This document shows positions 8,314 through 17,705 of a stretch of 23,969 nucleotides of DNA, piece after piece (positions within the stretch are counted from its first letter, which is position 1; every line of letters starts with the position of its first letter). The stretch is from an uncultured Clostridia bacterium (GTDB lineage Bacteria > Bacillota_A > Clostridia > Christensenellales > Aristaeellaceae), in the NCBI GenBank assembly GCA_946613955.1, contig CAMOGC010000004.1, positions 1 to 23,969 of the forward strand, in the 5' to 3' direction. The position numbers and the translations under genes are program-made. Under the pieces are notes generated by a model, which was not told where the DNA came from, did no database searches, and saw only the letters and a program-made list of their open reading frames with translations.

Positions 8314-9600
8314 TTATTCAAGCCGCATCCGGTCCGCTCCAACGGGGCGGATGTTCAGCACCTTGCAGGCGCCTTTTCCGAAGGCCGCCTCCATGACCCG
8401 GACGAAGCGCTCCACATCCTGCAGCGGGACGAAATTCAGCGTCGTTCCGGCAAAGCCGCCGCCGTGAATGCGCCAGGCGCCCTTTCCGCCCAGCAGGGTT
8501 TCCGCCATGCACAGGGCCAGGCTCAGGCTCTGATCCTCATTGGTGGCGAAGATATTCTGAAGATACATGAAGGAGGATCGCCCGCTGTCGATGATCAGGC
8601 GCAGGAAGTCCTCCATCCGGTCCTCCTTCAGCGCCCTTACTTCTTCCGGCACCCGGTCGTTTTCCTGGACGAAATGGAACGCCCGCATCACGGCGCGGTC
8701 GCTGAAGCGGCTCCGAAGCTCCCCGGCGTTTTCCAGCAGCTGCTCTTCCGTTACGCCCCGCAGGGTCTTCTTTCCGAACGCGCCGGCCACCTGGCGCATC
8801 TCCAGGGGAATCGCCGCGTAATGATCCGTCAGATCCGCGTGGCTCCCGCCGGTGGCCACCACCACAAGGGCGTATCCCTTCCGGGCGAAGTCGTACTGCA
8901 GCGCCTCCACCTTCGGGTCGTCGTCACGCTCAAAATCCACCGTCACCAGCCCGCCCGCGGCGCTGGCCATCTGATCCAGCAGGCCCGAGGGCTTTCCGAA
9001 ATAGAGGTTTTCCGCCCTGCGGCTGATCTGCGCCCGCTGGACGAAGGGCATATCGAAGCGGTTGAACAGCCCGTCGAACACCGCCGTCAGCATCACCTCC
9101 AGCGCCGCGGAACTGCTCAGGCCGCTGCCCCCGGCGACGGAGGATGTCACCACCGCGTCAAATCCGCCGATGCGGCAGCCGGCGCCCTGCATCCCGTTCG
9201 CCACCCCCCGGATCAGGGCGGTGGTGGTGCCCTCTTCCGCCTTCACCGGGGCGGTGTCCGTTAAATCCATTTTCACGGGGCGGTAGCCCTCGCTGTGGAA
9301 ATGCACCTCCATGTCCTCCCGCGGCGCCGCCGCGCAGAGCACGTCCAGGTTTACGCTGGCGGCCAGCACCCGCCCGTTGTTGTGATCCGTATGGTTGCCG
9401 CCGATTTCCGTACGCCCGGGGGCGCTGAAAATCGTCAATCCTTCCTTTTCCCCGTGCACGCGCGCGAACTGCCGAAGCAGTCCCTCGTAGCGGGCTTTCT
9501 GCTGCTCCAGCACCGCGGGATCCGTGCCATACAGCTTCTTCAGATGCTCCTCCGCCTCCGGCGTCCGCAGCGCGGCGATTTTTTTCTCCAGCCAGCTCAT
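8314..9600 (-). CDS. galK: Galactokinase (GHMP kinase family)
   Basis: Cytoplasmic enzyme that phosphorylates galactose to galactose-1-phosphate with ATP, the entry step of the Leloir pathway. It has 428 residues from the ATG at 9600, which has GGAGG seven bases upstream. Motif 1 is PGRTEIGGNHTDHNNG (61-76), a variant of the usual GRxNLIGEHTDYN. Motif 2, the ATP phosphate loop, is GGSGLSSSAA (157-166), and the catalytic Asp lies in GLLDQMAS (about residue 209). The C-terminus has WRIHGGGFAGT. No galT or galE is nearby, but a sugar-type solute-binding protein lies directly upstream. A related GHMP sugar kinase is a lesser possibility. Confidence 0.9.
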   Translation of the reverse strand: MSWLEKKIAALRTPEAEEHLKKLYGTDPAVLEQQKARYEGLLRQFARVHGEKEGLTIFSAPGRTEIGGNHTDHNNGRVLAASVNLDVLCAAAPREDMEVHFHSEGYRPVKMDLTDTAPVKAEEGTTTALIRGVANGMQGAGCRIGGFDAVVTSSVAGGSGLSSSAALEVMLTAVFDGLFNRFDMPFVQRAQISRRAENLYFGKPSGLLDQMASAAGGLVTVDFERDDDPKVEALQYDFARKGYALVVVATGGSHADLTDHYAAIPLEMRQVAGAFGKKTLRGVTEEQLLENAGELRSRFSDRAVMRAFHFVQENDRVPEEVRALKEDRMEDFLRLIIDSGRSSFMYLQNIFATNEDQSLSLALCMAETLLGGKGAWRIHGGGFAGTTLNFVPLQDVERFVRVMEAAFGKGACKVLNIRPVGADRMRLE

Positions 9601-9732
9601 CCTGATTCCTCCGTCTCTCTGTTCTATGATTTCAAAAGCCCCTGTTGGTGAATGACGTTCCTCCCCCGATCCTTTGCTTCGGTGCACAGCCGGATGCCGG
9701 CATCGGAAAAGAACCTGTGCTTTTTCCCGGGC

Positions 9733-11235
9733 TTATCGAGCGTATTTCTGCCACAGGGCGATTTCTTCCTCGATCCCTCTCTGGCGAACGCCCTCGCAGA
9801 AAGCCTGCCAGGTCTCGTCGTTCAGCGGCGTGTCCCCGGTCACAAAGGCCGCCATCCGGGCCTCGGCAAAGGGGGCGATCGCCCCGTGCAGCTCGCCGAT
9901 GCGCGCCGCGTCCTCCCGGGAAAGGGTCACCAGCGGGAAAGGCATGACCGTCCATTGCCGGATTCTGCGCATTTCGCCCACCAGGAAGGCCGTAGAGCTG
10001 TCGTCATATTTTTCCTGGAAATCGGCGGTAAACAGCCCCGGCACGGCGCCGCCCTCGCTGATGGTGGCGTCGGGAAGGATGGAATTGGCGACGGTATTCA
10101 CATCCGCCATCCATTCCCATTTCCCGTCCTCGTTCCAGAAATACTCCTCGTTTTCCTGCCCGGCCTGCATCAGGATGCCCCCGGCCTCGGTATAAAGCGT
10201 ATTCACCCAGGCCACCAGGCGCTCAGGCTCCCGGCAGTTTTTCGTGACCGCGAAAGTCCCCCGGGTCACATTGCCCAAAAGATCCCTGTATACCCGGGTC
10301 CCGTTCCAGATCAGGGGATCCAGCGCGGCATATTCTCCCAGCATCCGGGCGGGCAGCACCGTCAGCGGCGAGGTCGACAGGATGACGCCGTAGGGATTGG
10401 CGGCGTTGTCGTCGGTGATCTGCCGGAGCTGGTCCATGGTCACGAAGCCCTGATGATCCAGCAGGCCTTCAGCCCACAGCGCGTGCAGCCAGGAGAGGAA
10501 CGCGCGGTTTTCATCCGTGGTCAGCGCGGAATGGACCTGTCCCTCCCGGCAGGAAACGTAATAGTCGTTGTCCGTGATCCCGAAGGCGTGGCCCAGGAAG
10601 CGCAGCTCCCACATGCCAATAAATGTCAGCGGCACCTCATCGGCCCTCCCGTTGCGGTTGGGATCCCCGGTTTTAAAGGCCCGGAGCACTTCCGCCAGTT
10701 CCTCTGCCGTGGTGGGCATTTCGAGCCGCAGGTTTTTCAGCCACGCGGTATTGATCCATATCAGGTCGTTGTTGGGCAGCTCGTTGATCCCCGGAAGGGC
10801 GGGAATCGCCCCGTCCGCCATGGAAATCGCGGCCATCCAGTCGGGATGCGCCTCCAGCAGCGCCCACAGATCCGGCGCGTATTCCGCCAGATAGGGCCGC
10901 AGATCGATGAGGATGCCGGCCTCATAAAGATCCCGGACCTCCCCGGCGTTCATTTCCGCCTTGAAGAGAACGTCCGGCAGATCCTCCCCCTCGGCGATCC
11001 CCTTTTTCCGAACAGCCCAGACTTCAGCGTCCTTCGCCTGGCGGAACTGGAAGCTGACGCCGGTCTTCTCCTGCATCCGCTGAAAAAACAGGTTCGTCTC
11101 CCAGTCATGATTGGAGCCGTTCCCGTCAAAACCTTCCATGATATAATCCGGCGCTCTCTGTCCCTCGGCCAGAACCGGCAGGGCGCATCCCGCCGCCAGC
11201 AAAAACATCAGCAAGAACGCACAGGCCCTTCGCAT
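9733..11235 (-). CDS. ABC transporter extracellular solute-binding protein (sugar type)
   Basis: A 500-residue exported binding protein that would deliver a carbohydrate to an ABC importer. The start is the ATG at 11235, with GGGAGGG upstream. A signal peptide covers residues 1-23 (MRRACAFLLMFLLAAGC...). The Cys in LAAGC is lipobox-like but lacks Leu at -3; cleavage after PVLA is an alternative. Family features are PDVLFKAEMN, PDWMAAISMADGAIPALPG, and the calcium-loop-like GDPNRNGRADEVPL. No permease or ATPase gene accompanies it, so it must use components encoded elsewhere. It has its own promoter 32 bases upstream of the ATG. Substrate is not known; adjacency to galK suggests a galactoside. 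Confidence 0.85.
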   Translation of the reverse strand: MRRACAFLLMFLLAAGCALPVLAEGQRAPDYIMEGFDGNGSNHDWETNLFFQRMQEKTGVSFQFRQAKDAEVWAVRKKGIAEGEDLPDVLFKAEMNAGEVRDLYEAGILIDLRPYLAEYAPDLWALLEAHPDWMAAISMADGAIPALPGINELPNNDLIWINTAWLKNLRLEMPTTAEELAEVLRAFKTGDPNRNGRADEVPLTFIGMWELRFLGHAFGITDNDYYVSCREGQVHSALTTDENRAFLSWLHALWAEGLLDHQGFVTMDQLRQITDDNAANPYGVILSTSPLTVLPARMLGEYAALDPLIWNGTRVYRDLLGNVTRGTFAVTKNCREPERLVAWVNTLYTEAGGILMQAGQENEEYFWNEDGKWEWMADVNTVANSILPDATISEGGAVPGLFTADFQEKYDDSSTAFLVGEMRRIRQWTVMPFPLVTLSREDAARIGELHGAIAPFAEARMAAFVTGDTPLNDETWQAFCEGVRQRGIEEEIALWQKYAR

Positions 11236-11266
11236 GCGCTTCCCTCCCCACTTGTTTCTGCCCCGT

Positions 11267-11295
11267 ATTATATGCGATTCCGGGGGAAAGATCAA
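11267..11295 (-). promoter_or_regulatory. Sigma-A promoter of the solute-binding protein gene
   Basis: Minus strand: TTGATC (11290-11295), 17-base spacer, perfect TATAAT (11267-11272). The predicted start point is about 25 bases upstream of the gene's ATG. Confidence 0.82.
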
Positions 11296-11333
11296 CCGTT
11301 TCCTCCTCCTCCCCGGCGCCGGTTCGGGGGCGC

Positions 11334-11362
11334 AAAAAAAGTGAGCCCGTCTGGGCTCACTT
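11334..11362 (-). terminator. Intrinsic terminator after ftsZ
   Basis: Minus strand: AAGTGAGCCC-AGAC-GGGCTCACTT, a perfect 10-bp stem with a four-base loop, followed by a run of T. It starts 14 bases past the ftsZ stop and closes the dcw cluster. Confidence 0.95.
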
Positions 11363-11376
11363 AGGATACAGGCGTC

Positions 11377-12831
11377 TTATTTTCTGCGGTTCAGGAACCC
11401 CGGAACGCCATGGGCGTTGGTGGTCATGGCCTGAGTCTGGGGCACGGTGCCGAATCCGGCGCTTTCCTGATTGCCGAACACGGGCTGATAGGGCTGCTGC
11501 CCCTGGGGATTCTGGAACATGGTTCCCGTCCCGTAGGGCTGCTCCTGGGCGCCGGTCTGGGCCTGGAAGGGGCGGGTCTGCTGGGTCATGGCCGGGTTTT
11601 GCGGCTGGGGCTGCGTCTGGGAATAGGTAAACCCGGTCTGGAAGGAGCCGGTGTTCACCATCTCCGGAACGCCCATGCTGGGCCGGGTGCTTCCCATGAA
11701 GGCCGGCGTCTCCCCCGTTCCGCTGAAGGAGGAGAAGGAAGAAGCCGTGGGCGTAAAGGAGGGAGCGGCCGCGGTGCTGTCGGTTCCCCGGCTAAAGCTG
11801 GTTCCGAAGCTGCCGAAGAGGCGGTCGTGCTCGATTTCCCTGGGCTTCCTGGCCGGCTCCTTGGCCGGGAAGGGGGTCTTCTCAAATCCGGTGGCGATGA
11901 CCGTAATCCGGACCTCGTCTTCCATCTTCTCGTCGATGCCGGCGCCGAAGATGATGTTGGCGTCGGGATCCGCCGCCTCCATGATCAGGTTGGCCGCTTC
12001 ATTGATATCGACGATGGAGATGTCGGGCCCGCCGGTCACGTTGATCAGCACGGCGCGGGCGCCGTCGATATTGGTTTCCAGCAGCGGGGAGGAAATGGCG
12101 TTCTTCGCCGCCTCCACCAGCTTGTTCTCGCCGCTGCCCACGCCGATGCCCATGTGGGCCATGCCGCCGGACTCCATCACGGTCTTGACGTCGGCGAAGT
12201 CCAGATTGATCATGGCGGGAACGGCGATCAGGTCGCTGATGCCCTGGATGCCCTGGCGCAGCACGTCATCGGCGATGCGGAAGGCCTCGAGCATGGAGGT
12301 TCCCTTGTTGACCACCTGCAGCAGCCGGTCATTGGGGATGACCACCAGGGTATCCACATGCTGCTTCAGCTCTTCGATGCCGGCCTCCGCGTTCTTCATC
12401 CGCTGTTTGCCCTCAAAGGTGAAGGGCTTGGTCACCACCGCGATGGTCAGGGTTCCGAGATCCCGGGCAATTTCCGCCACGATGGGCGCCGCGCCGGTCC
12501 CGGTTCCGCCTCCCATGCCGGCGGTAATAAAGACCAGATCCGCGCCCTTGAGCGCCTGGGCGATCTCCTCCCGGCTTTCCTCCGCCGCGCGGCGGCCAAC
12601 TTCCGGAACAGCGCCTGCGCCCAGCCCCTTGGTCAGCTTTTCGCCGATCTGGATCTTGGTCTGGGCGCTGGACAGGTTCAGCGCCTGCCGGTCGGTATTG
12701 ACGGAAATGAATTCCACCCCGCGCAGCCCGGCATCCACCATGCGGTTGACCGCGTTGTTGCCGCCGCCGCCGCAGCCGACGACCTTGATGGAAGCGAAGG
12801 TATTCTGATCTTCTTGCTGAAACTCTATCAT
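11377..12831 (-). CDS. ftsZ: Cell division protein FtsZ
   Basis: Tubulin-like GTPase that polymerises into the Z-ring at midcell. It has 484 residues, longer than the usual 350-400. The GTPase core (about 1-318) has the nucleotide loop [10 protein letters not shown] (105-114) and the catalytic T7 loop NLDFADV (209-215). A long linker (about 318-472), rich in Gln, Pro, Ser, Thr and Gly, accounts for the extra length. The C-terminal peptide [11 protein letters not shown] (474-484) is the docking site for FtsA and similar partners. It follows ftsA by 37 bases, shares its promoter, and ends in a strong terminator. Confidence 0.99.
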   Translation of the reverse strand: MIEFQQEDQNTFASIKVVGCGGGGNNAVNRMVDAGLRGVEFISVNTDRQALNLSSAQTKIQIGEKLTKGLGAGAVPEVGRRAAEESREEIAQALKGADLVFITAGMGGGTGTGAAPIVAEIARDLGTLTIAVVTKPFTFEGKQRMKNAEAGIEELKQHVDTLVVIPNDRLLQVVNKGTSMLEAFRIADDVLRQGIQGISDLIAVPAMINLDFADVKTVMESGGMAHMGIGVGSGENKLVEAAKNAISSPLLETNIDGARAVLINVTGGPDISIVDINEAANLIMEAADPDANIIFGAGIDEKMEDEVRITVIATGFEKTPFPAKEPARKPREIEHDRLFGSFGTSFSRGTDSTAAAPSFTPTASSFSSFSGTGETPAFMGSTRPSMGVPEMVNTGSFQTGFTYSQTQPQPQNPAMTQQTRPFQAQTGAQEQPYGTGTMFQNPQGQQPYQPVFGNQESAGFGTVPQTQAMTTNAHGVPGFLNRRK

Positions 12832-12868
12832 TTTGTGTTCCCCTTCCCCGATTTGATGTCAAAGGCGG

Positions 12869-14062
12869 TCAGCCGCCCAGCAGGCTGCGGAAAAAGCCGA
12901 TCAGCTTTCCGCCGGCGCCGGAAGAAGGCTGGTGCTGCTGCTCAATGGTGTCGATGATCAGATCCATCAGCCCCAGCGCGCTGGAAAAGCTGTGACTGTT
13001 CAGCTTGGTCGTCCTGCGGGGGGTCTCCTGAACGGGGCGGTTCAGCTTTCCGCTCAGATATTCCTTCCCGCCCTTGTTGAAGCTCAGGCCGCCGCCGGTC
13101 ATGAACACGCTGCTCCAGTTGCCCAGCCCGCCGAAATCGTTGTCGATCGCGTCCTTGATTTCCTCGGCGATCTGGTCGACGGCGCCGCAGATGACCGGCT
13201 TGACCTGCTCCCGGGTAAAGGCCACGGGGCGGCCCCCATCTCCGCCGGGAATCTCGTATTTTTCATCGCCGCTTTCCAGCCCGTAAACAAAGCGCCGCTT
13301 AATCCCTTCGGCATCGCTCAGGCTGATGTTCAGATCCTCCGTCAGCGCGACGGCGATGTCGCCTCCGCCCCGGTTGATGACCTTGTGGTAGATGACCGCG
13401 TCCCCTTCCACGCCGATAATCTCGGTATTCAGATAGCCCATATCGATCAGAACGCTGGTATGATCCCGCTCCTGCTCGCTGAGGTAGAGCATGGCCTCTC
13501 CCGCCGTGGTCGAGAAGAAGCCGCTGACCGAAATCCCCAGCTCGGCCATCCGGGTGGTCACATCGTCGATAAAATAGCGGTTGCCGACGACGAAGCTGAT
13601 GAAGGCGGTCATCTCCCGCCCCTTCATGCCGACGGGCTCCAGCGTCTTTTTGCTGTTGTCGACCATGAACCAGGCCGGGCTGGAATGGATGACCACGCCG
13701 GGAATGTCCTCCAGGTTTTCCGCGGCGGCGCTGAAGGCGTTGCGCACGTCCTCGGACTTCACCCGCGGATCCGTCCCCTTCAGCGGAATGGTCACCTTGG
13801 TGGCGTAGACGCGGGTAAAGGCTCCGGGAACGCCCACGTTGATTTCCTTGATTTTGACGCCGCTCTGTTCCTCGGCGTCGGCCAGGGACATGCGGATGGC
13901 CTCGTCCACCGCGTTGGGATTGTTCCACCCCTCGTCGAGGTATCCGTCGTAACTGGCCACGCCCGCCGCCACGATGTCGCAGCGCTGGGTTCCGCTGTTT
14001 TCGGCGACCAGGGTCACGATTTTGCTCGTCCCGAAGTCGATGGCCGCAACGGTCGTTTTCAT
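12869..14062 (-). CDS. ftsA: Cell division protein FtsA
   Basis: Actin-like ATPase that anchors FtsZ filaments to the membrane. It has 397 residues. The phosphate-1 loop is AIDFGTSKIVTLV near the N-terminus; later come SVLIDMGYLNTEI (phosphate 2) and VFMTGGGLSF (adenosine motif). The last residues, GKLIGFFRSLLGG, form an amphipathic membrane-targeting helix. The gene is set apart from divIB by 237 bases that hold a sigma-A promoter, so ftsA-ftsZ can be expressed independently of the upstream mur genes. Confidence 0.98.
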   Translation of the reverse strand: MKTTVAAIDFGTSKIVTLVAENSGTQRCDIVAAGVASYDGYLDEGWNNPNAVDEAIRMSLADAEEQSGVKIKEINVGVPGAFTRVYATKVTIPLKGTDPRVKSEDVRNAFSAAAENLEDIPGVVIHSSPAWFMVDNSKKTLEPVGMKGREMTAFISFVVGNRYFIDDVTTRMAELGISVSGFFSTTAGEAMLYLSEQERDHTSVLIDMGYLNTEIIGVEGDAVIYHKVINRGGGDIAVALTEDLNISLSDAEGIKRRFVYGLESGDEKYEIPGGDGGRPVAFTREQVKPVICGAVDQIAEEIKDAIDNDFGGLGNWSSVFMTGGGLSFNKGGKEYLSGKLNRPVQETPRRTTKLNSHSFSSALGLMDLIIDTIEQQHQPSSGAGGKLIGFFRSLLGG

Positions 14063-14171
14063 TGGTTTTTCTACCCCCCGTCCTCCGGCTTGTCTTCCGC
14101 GATGCCCCAGAACCGCCCTTTCAGGGACGCCCTCAGGCTGCCAAATGCCTTCGCGGAACTATACCTCTTTT

Positions 14172-14200
14172 ATTATAACGCGGCATGCCTGTAAATGCAA
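14172..14200 (-). promoter_or_regulatory. Sigma-A promoter of ftsA-ftsZ
   Basis: Minus strand: TTGCAT (14195-14200), 17-base spacer, perfect TATAAT (14172-14177), in an AT-rich part of the divIB-ftsA gap. It predicts a leader of about 100 bases before ftsA. Confidence 0.82.
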
Positions 14201-14299
14201 GCGTGAAGAAAGATTTTATTACAATTTTGCTTCTTTTTTGTTAACTTTAAGCAGGCTTTTCTGTTTTCCCGGTCGCCGGAAGCCCGAATACGGACTCAA

Positions 14300-15286
14300 C
14301 TATTGCTGGGGCGGAGAGAAGAGCGGTGTTTCCGGCAGGCTGACATTGATGACACCTCCGCTGTACCCCCGCCGGACCAGCTCCTCCCGGGTCAGCAGCA
14401 TGCTGCGAAGCTTTGCGTGGATATTGTCCGCGCCGCCCATGGAAACCGTAAACCCGTCCCGGGTGGTCAGCAGAATCGATTCCGGGCTGCTCAGATTGGC
14501 CTCGGCGATCAGCTCCGTGCAGTTCAGCACCTTCATTTCCAGAAACAGATTGCTGAACACCGCTTCCTGCCACGCGCTTTCCAGCACCAGCGTCTGGCCC
14601 ACCATGCTGCCGCCCCGGATCCGAAGCCCGTTTACGCGAACGAGTTTGGCCGGCTGAACGCTCATGTCCTCCGTTTCAAAGAGAATCATCCGCTGTTTGT
14701 CCATCGTATAGAGGATGCCGTTCCATGTCATCCAGCAGCAGGCCTCCCGCTCCCGGACGGCCAGAATGATCTCCCCCGGCAGTCGTTTTTCCACATAACG
14801 GTATTTCAGCATGGGATTCTGTTTCAGTCCCGCCTCCACCGCCTCCCCGCTGACGCTGAGGATCGGCTGCCCCTTTCGGATGCCGCTGAGGCGGATGATC
14901 TCCTCCGCGGGGAGCGCGCTGTTCCCGGTCACGGTGATGGAGCGAACGACAAATACCCCATAATACAGCACGGCCACCAGAACCGCCGCGCCCGCCAGGG
15001 TGCCAAAGATCAGAGGGCCCCATCCCCTTTTCTTCTTTTCCGGCGGCGGAGGCTCGGTCGGCTGGGGAGCCCCCGCCTGATATCCGATGGTCTGCTTTTG
15101 CCAGAACTGGCCGCTTCGGTCGTTCAGGTTGTCGGATCGCTCGCTGATCAGCTCCGGCGCGTCCTCCGGTTCCTCAAACGGATTATCGTTGACCGGCGTG
15201 GGACCATACCAGGTGTTTTTCTGCCAGTCCCGGAGGGAATCCCCGGATCCGTCTTCCCACGGGGGACGGTTTCCGCCGTTTTCCAT
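14300..15286 (-). CDS. divIB: Cell division protein DivIB/FtsQ (POTRA domain)
   Basis: Bitopic membrane protein of the divisome that works with FtsL and DivIC. It has 328 residues from the ATG at 15286, which has AAAGGGGG upstream. A TTG at 15307 with GGAG seven bases ahead would add seven residues and is a real alternative. The N-terminal third is a charged, Pro-rich cytoplasmic tail. One membrane segment, WGPLIFGTLAGAAVLVAVLY, follows a KKKR stop. The POTRA domain begins VRSITVTGNSALPAEEI, with GIRKGQPILSVS after it. The gene lies between murD and ftsA, its usual place. Known substitutes for the name are FtsQ and DivIB; no function beyond the family is visible. Confidence 0.93.
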   Translation of the reverse strand: MENGGNRPPWEDGSGDSLRDWQKNTWYGPTPVNDNPFEEPEDAPELISERSDNLNDRSGQFWQKQTIGYQAGAPQPTEPPPPEKKKRGWGPLIFGTLAGAAVLVAVLYYGVFVVRSITVTGNSALPAEEIIRLSGIRKGQPILSVSGEAVEAGLKQNPMLKYRYVEKRLPGEIILAVREREACCWMTWNGILYTMDKQRMILFETEDMSVQPAKLVRVNGLRIRGGSMVGQTLVLESAWQEAVFSNLFLEMKVLNCTELIAEANLSSPESILLTTRDGFTVSMGGADNIHAKLRSMLLTREELVRRGYSGGVINVSLPETPLFSPPQQ

Positions 15287-15325
15287 TCCCCCGCCCCCTT
15301 TCGGCAATCATATTCTCCGGTCGCT

Positions 15326-16687
15326 TTACAGCTCGCGAACGATTTCCTTGAAAATCCGGCCGCGTTCCTCATAATCCTTAAACATGTCGAAGCTGGCGCA
15401 GGCCGGGCTCAGCAGCACGTTCCATCCTTCCGACGCCTTTTCCCGGCAAACGCTCACCGCTTCCTTCAGCGTTTTGGCATGGGTGATCCGGTCATATCCC
15501 GCCCGGCGGAGGCTGTCCTCGATCTGGCCGGCCGTTTCCCCAATCAGCACGATTTCCCGGATGATCTCCCGCCGCTCCATGATCCGGGCGCTGAGGGGAT
15601 CGAAGCTGGTGTGCTTGTCATATCCGCCCAGGATCAGCGCGGTGGGGCGGGTCATGGTGTCCACGGCTTTCAGCGTGGAATCCACGTTGGTGCCCTTGCT
15701 GTCGTTGAAGTATTCCACCCCGTCCAGCACCCGGACGCTCTCGATCCGGTGCTCCACGCCTTTGAAGGTTCGCAGGCTGTGGCGGATAACCGGGATCTGA
15801 ACGCCCATGGCCGCCGCGGCGCAGACCGCTCCCAGGGCGTTCTCCAGGTTGTGGGGGCCCGGAATTCTGATTTCCGAGGTTTTACAGACGGTTCTTTCTT
15901 CCCCGCCCAACCGCAGGATCACGTCTTCCCCGCGGACAAAGGCGCCTTCCCGAACTTCCTTTTTCCGGCTGAATTTCATAACCCGGCTGCGAACCGTCCG
16001 GCTCAGCCCCTGAAGCCCCGGGTCGTCGGCATTGAAAATCGCCCAGTCCTCCGCCGTCTGTTTCCGGAACATGCGCATCTTCAGGGCCGTATAGACCTCC
16101 ATGGTGCCGTGGCGGTTCAGATGATCCTCCGTGATATTGGTAATCAGAGCCACCCTGGGGCGGAAGGTGTCGGCCGTTTCCATCTGGAAGCTGGACACCT
16201 CGCAGACCACCACATCCTCCTTCCTGGCGGTCATCGCCGCCAGGGAATAGGGGTACCCGATATTGCCCACCACATGGGTCATTTTCCCCGCGTTGCGGAA
16301 AATCTCTCCCAGGAGGGAAACCGTGGTGGTCTTGCCGTTGGTGCCCGTTACGGCCACCAGCGTTCCCCGGCTGAGCTGGAAAGCCAGCTCCAGTTCCCCC
16401 GTAACATAGATTCCCATTTCCTTCGCCCGCAAAACGAACGGCGCCGTATCGGGAATACCGGGGCTGATAATCAGCGCGTCCTTCCCTTCCAGCAGCTCCT
16501 CCGCCGGGCATCCGAACCGCCGCTCCAGCTTCAGCCCCTCCAGAACGGTCAGGCTGTCTCCGAGCTGTTCCTCTGTTTTGCTGTCGTTGACCGTAACCTC
16601 CGCGCCATGCGCCCGCAGCAGCTGGGCCGCCGCCACGCCGCTGCGCGCCATGCCTACAACCAGAACCTTTTTGCCTTCGTAATTCAT
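15326..16687 (-). CDS. murD: UDP-N-acetylmuramoyl-L-alanine--D-glutamate ligase
   Basis: Cytoplasmic Mur ligase that adds D-glutamate to UDP-MurNAc-L-Ala during peptidoglycan precursor synthesis. It has 453 residues, the normal length. The N-terminal Rossmann-like domain begins KVLVVGMARSGVAAAQLL; the ATP loop is TGTNGKTTT (114-122); further Mur motifs are ITEDHLNRHG and YFNDSKGTNVDST. The start ATG has GGAGG seven bases upstream. It follows mraY by 19 bases and is followed by divIB. In the canonical cluster ftsW, murG and murC stand between murD and ftsQ; all three are absent here. Confidence 0.98.
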   Translation of the reverse strand: MNYEGKKVLVVGMARSGVAAAQLLRAHGAEVTVNDSKTEEQLGDSLTVLEGLKLERRFGCPAEELLEGKDALIISPGIPDTAPFVLRAKEMGIYVTGELELAFQLSRGTLVAVTGTNGKTTTVSLLGEIFRNAGKMTHVVGNIGYPYSLAAMTARKEDVVVCEVSSFQMETADTFRPRVALITNITEDHLNRHGTMEVYTALKMRMFRKQTAEDWAIFNADDPGLQGLSRTVRSRVMKFSRKKEVREGAFVRGEDVILRLGGEERTVCKTSEIRIPGPHNLENALGAVCAAAAMGVQIPVIRHSLRTFKGVEHRIESVRVLDGVEYFNDSKGTNVDSTLKAVDTMTRPTALILGGYDKHTSFDPLSARIMERREIIREIVLIGETAGQIEDSLRRAGYDRITHAKTLKEAVSVCREKASEGWNVLLSPACASFDMFKDYEERGRIFKEIVREL

Positions 16688-16706
16688 CTTTATCCTCCGG
16701 CGCTTT

Positions 16707-17705
16707 TCACAACAAACTCAGCACCGCGATCATGCTCAGGATGCTGGTGATTCCCGCGTACATGCTGACGATCTGGTTTTCCGTATAGCCTTTTTTCTCA
16801 AAATGATGATGGATCGGACTCATCAGGAAAATCCGTTTTCCATGGGTCAGCTTGAAATAGTACCGCTGCAGAATCACGCTCACGCTGCTCATCACCGGGC
16901 AGAACCCGATCAGCAGCAGCAGGAAGGGCTGCCGAAGCACCATGGCCAACCCAACGCCGGCCCCGCCAAGCAGCATGCTGCCCGTATCCCCCATGAACAC
17001 CTTCGCGGGATACCGGTTAAACCGCAGATAAGCGACGCAGCCCCCCATCAGCGCAGCGGAAAAGATGCCCGCGGGCCCGTGGATGTCCCGGCTCAGCGCG
17101 CCAAGCGCGATGCCCATCAGCACCACGATCGTCCATGCGCCGAAGGAAATCCGGCTGACCGTTCCCATCAGGCCGTCCAGCCCGTCCTGCAGATTGGCGC
17201 TGTTGACGAAAAAAATCACGGTCAGCGTCATCAGCGGCAGATAGAAAATGCCCAGATCCCACTCCGTATGAACAAAGGGCAGGATGATCCGGCTGCCGAT
17301 CATGGGGTTTTTCCAGCACCAGAACGTAAAAGCCGCCGCCGAAAGGGCCTGACCGGCGATTTTCTGCCAGGGGCTCAGCCCGTCGTGTCTTTTTTTGACC
17401 GCCTTGATCCAGTCGTCCGCAAAGCCCACCGCCATGCTCAGAAGGGAGATGCCCATAAGCCCCAGGCCCAGATCCCATCCGCCCTTCCAGGGGAAGGGAT
17501 GAAAGACGATCAGGGAAACCACCGCCCCCGCGGCGATCATCAGTCCGCCCATGACGGGCGTCCCCTGCTTCTTCTGGTGATCCGGCCCCAGGTCGTAAAT
17601 CGTCTGTCCGAAGTGCAGCTTCTTCAGCTCCCGGATCAGCCTCGGGCCCAGAAGCAGGGCCAGCCCCAGGGAAAGAAGCATTGCTCCCGCAATCCGCAGT
17701 GTCAT
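16707..17705 (-). CDS. mraY: Phospho-N-acetylmuramoyl-pentapeptide-transferase
   Basis: Integral membrane enzyme that transfers phospho-MurNAc-pentapeptide to undecaprenyl phosphate to make lipid I. It has 332 residues with many hydrophobic helices. Active-site motifs are FADDWIKAVKKRHDG, NSANLQDGLDGLMG (usually NAVNLTDGLDG), VFMGDTGSM and SPIHHHFEKKG. The start overlaps the murE stop as ATGA (4 bases), indicating coupled translation. murF, which often stands between murE and mraY, is absent. Confidence 0.97.
   Translation of the reverse strand: MTLRIAGAMLLSLGLALLLGPRLIRELKKLHFGQTIYDLGPDHQKKQGTPVMGGLMIAAGAVVSLIVFHPFPWKGGWDLGLGLMGISLLSMAVGFADDWIKAVKKRHDGLSPWQKIAGQALSAAAFTFWCWKNPMIGSRIILPFVHTEWDLGIFYLPLMTLTVIFFVNSANLQDGLDGLMGTVSRISFGAWTIVVLMGIALGALSRDIHGPAGIFSAALMGGCVAYLRFNRYPAKVFMGDTGSMLLGGAGVGLAMVLRQPFLLLLIGFCPVMSSVSVILQRYYFKLTHGKRIFLMSPIHHHFEKKGYTENQIVSMYAGITSILSMIAVLSLL

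Noticed and set aside
11410..12957. A 515-codon plus-strand open frame opposite ftsZ
   Set aside because: Antisense of FtsZ; its Gly/His/Asp/Val-rich composition reflects the complement of FtsZ codons.
14303..16750. An 815-codon plus-strand open frame opposite divIB and murD
   Set aside because: It lies fully over well-identified minus-strand genes and has a low-complexity His/Arg/Pro-rich composition typical of antisense frames.
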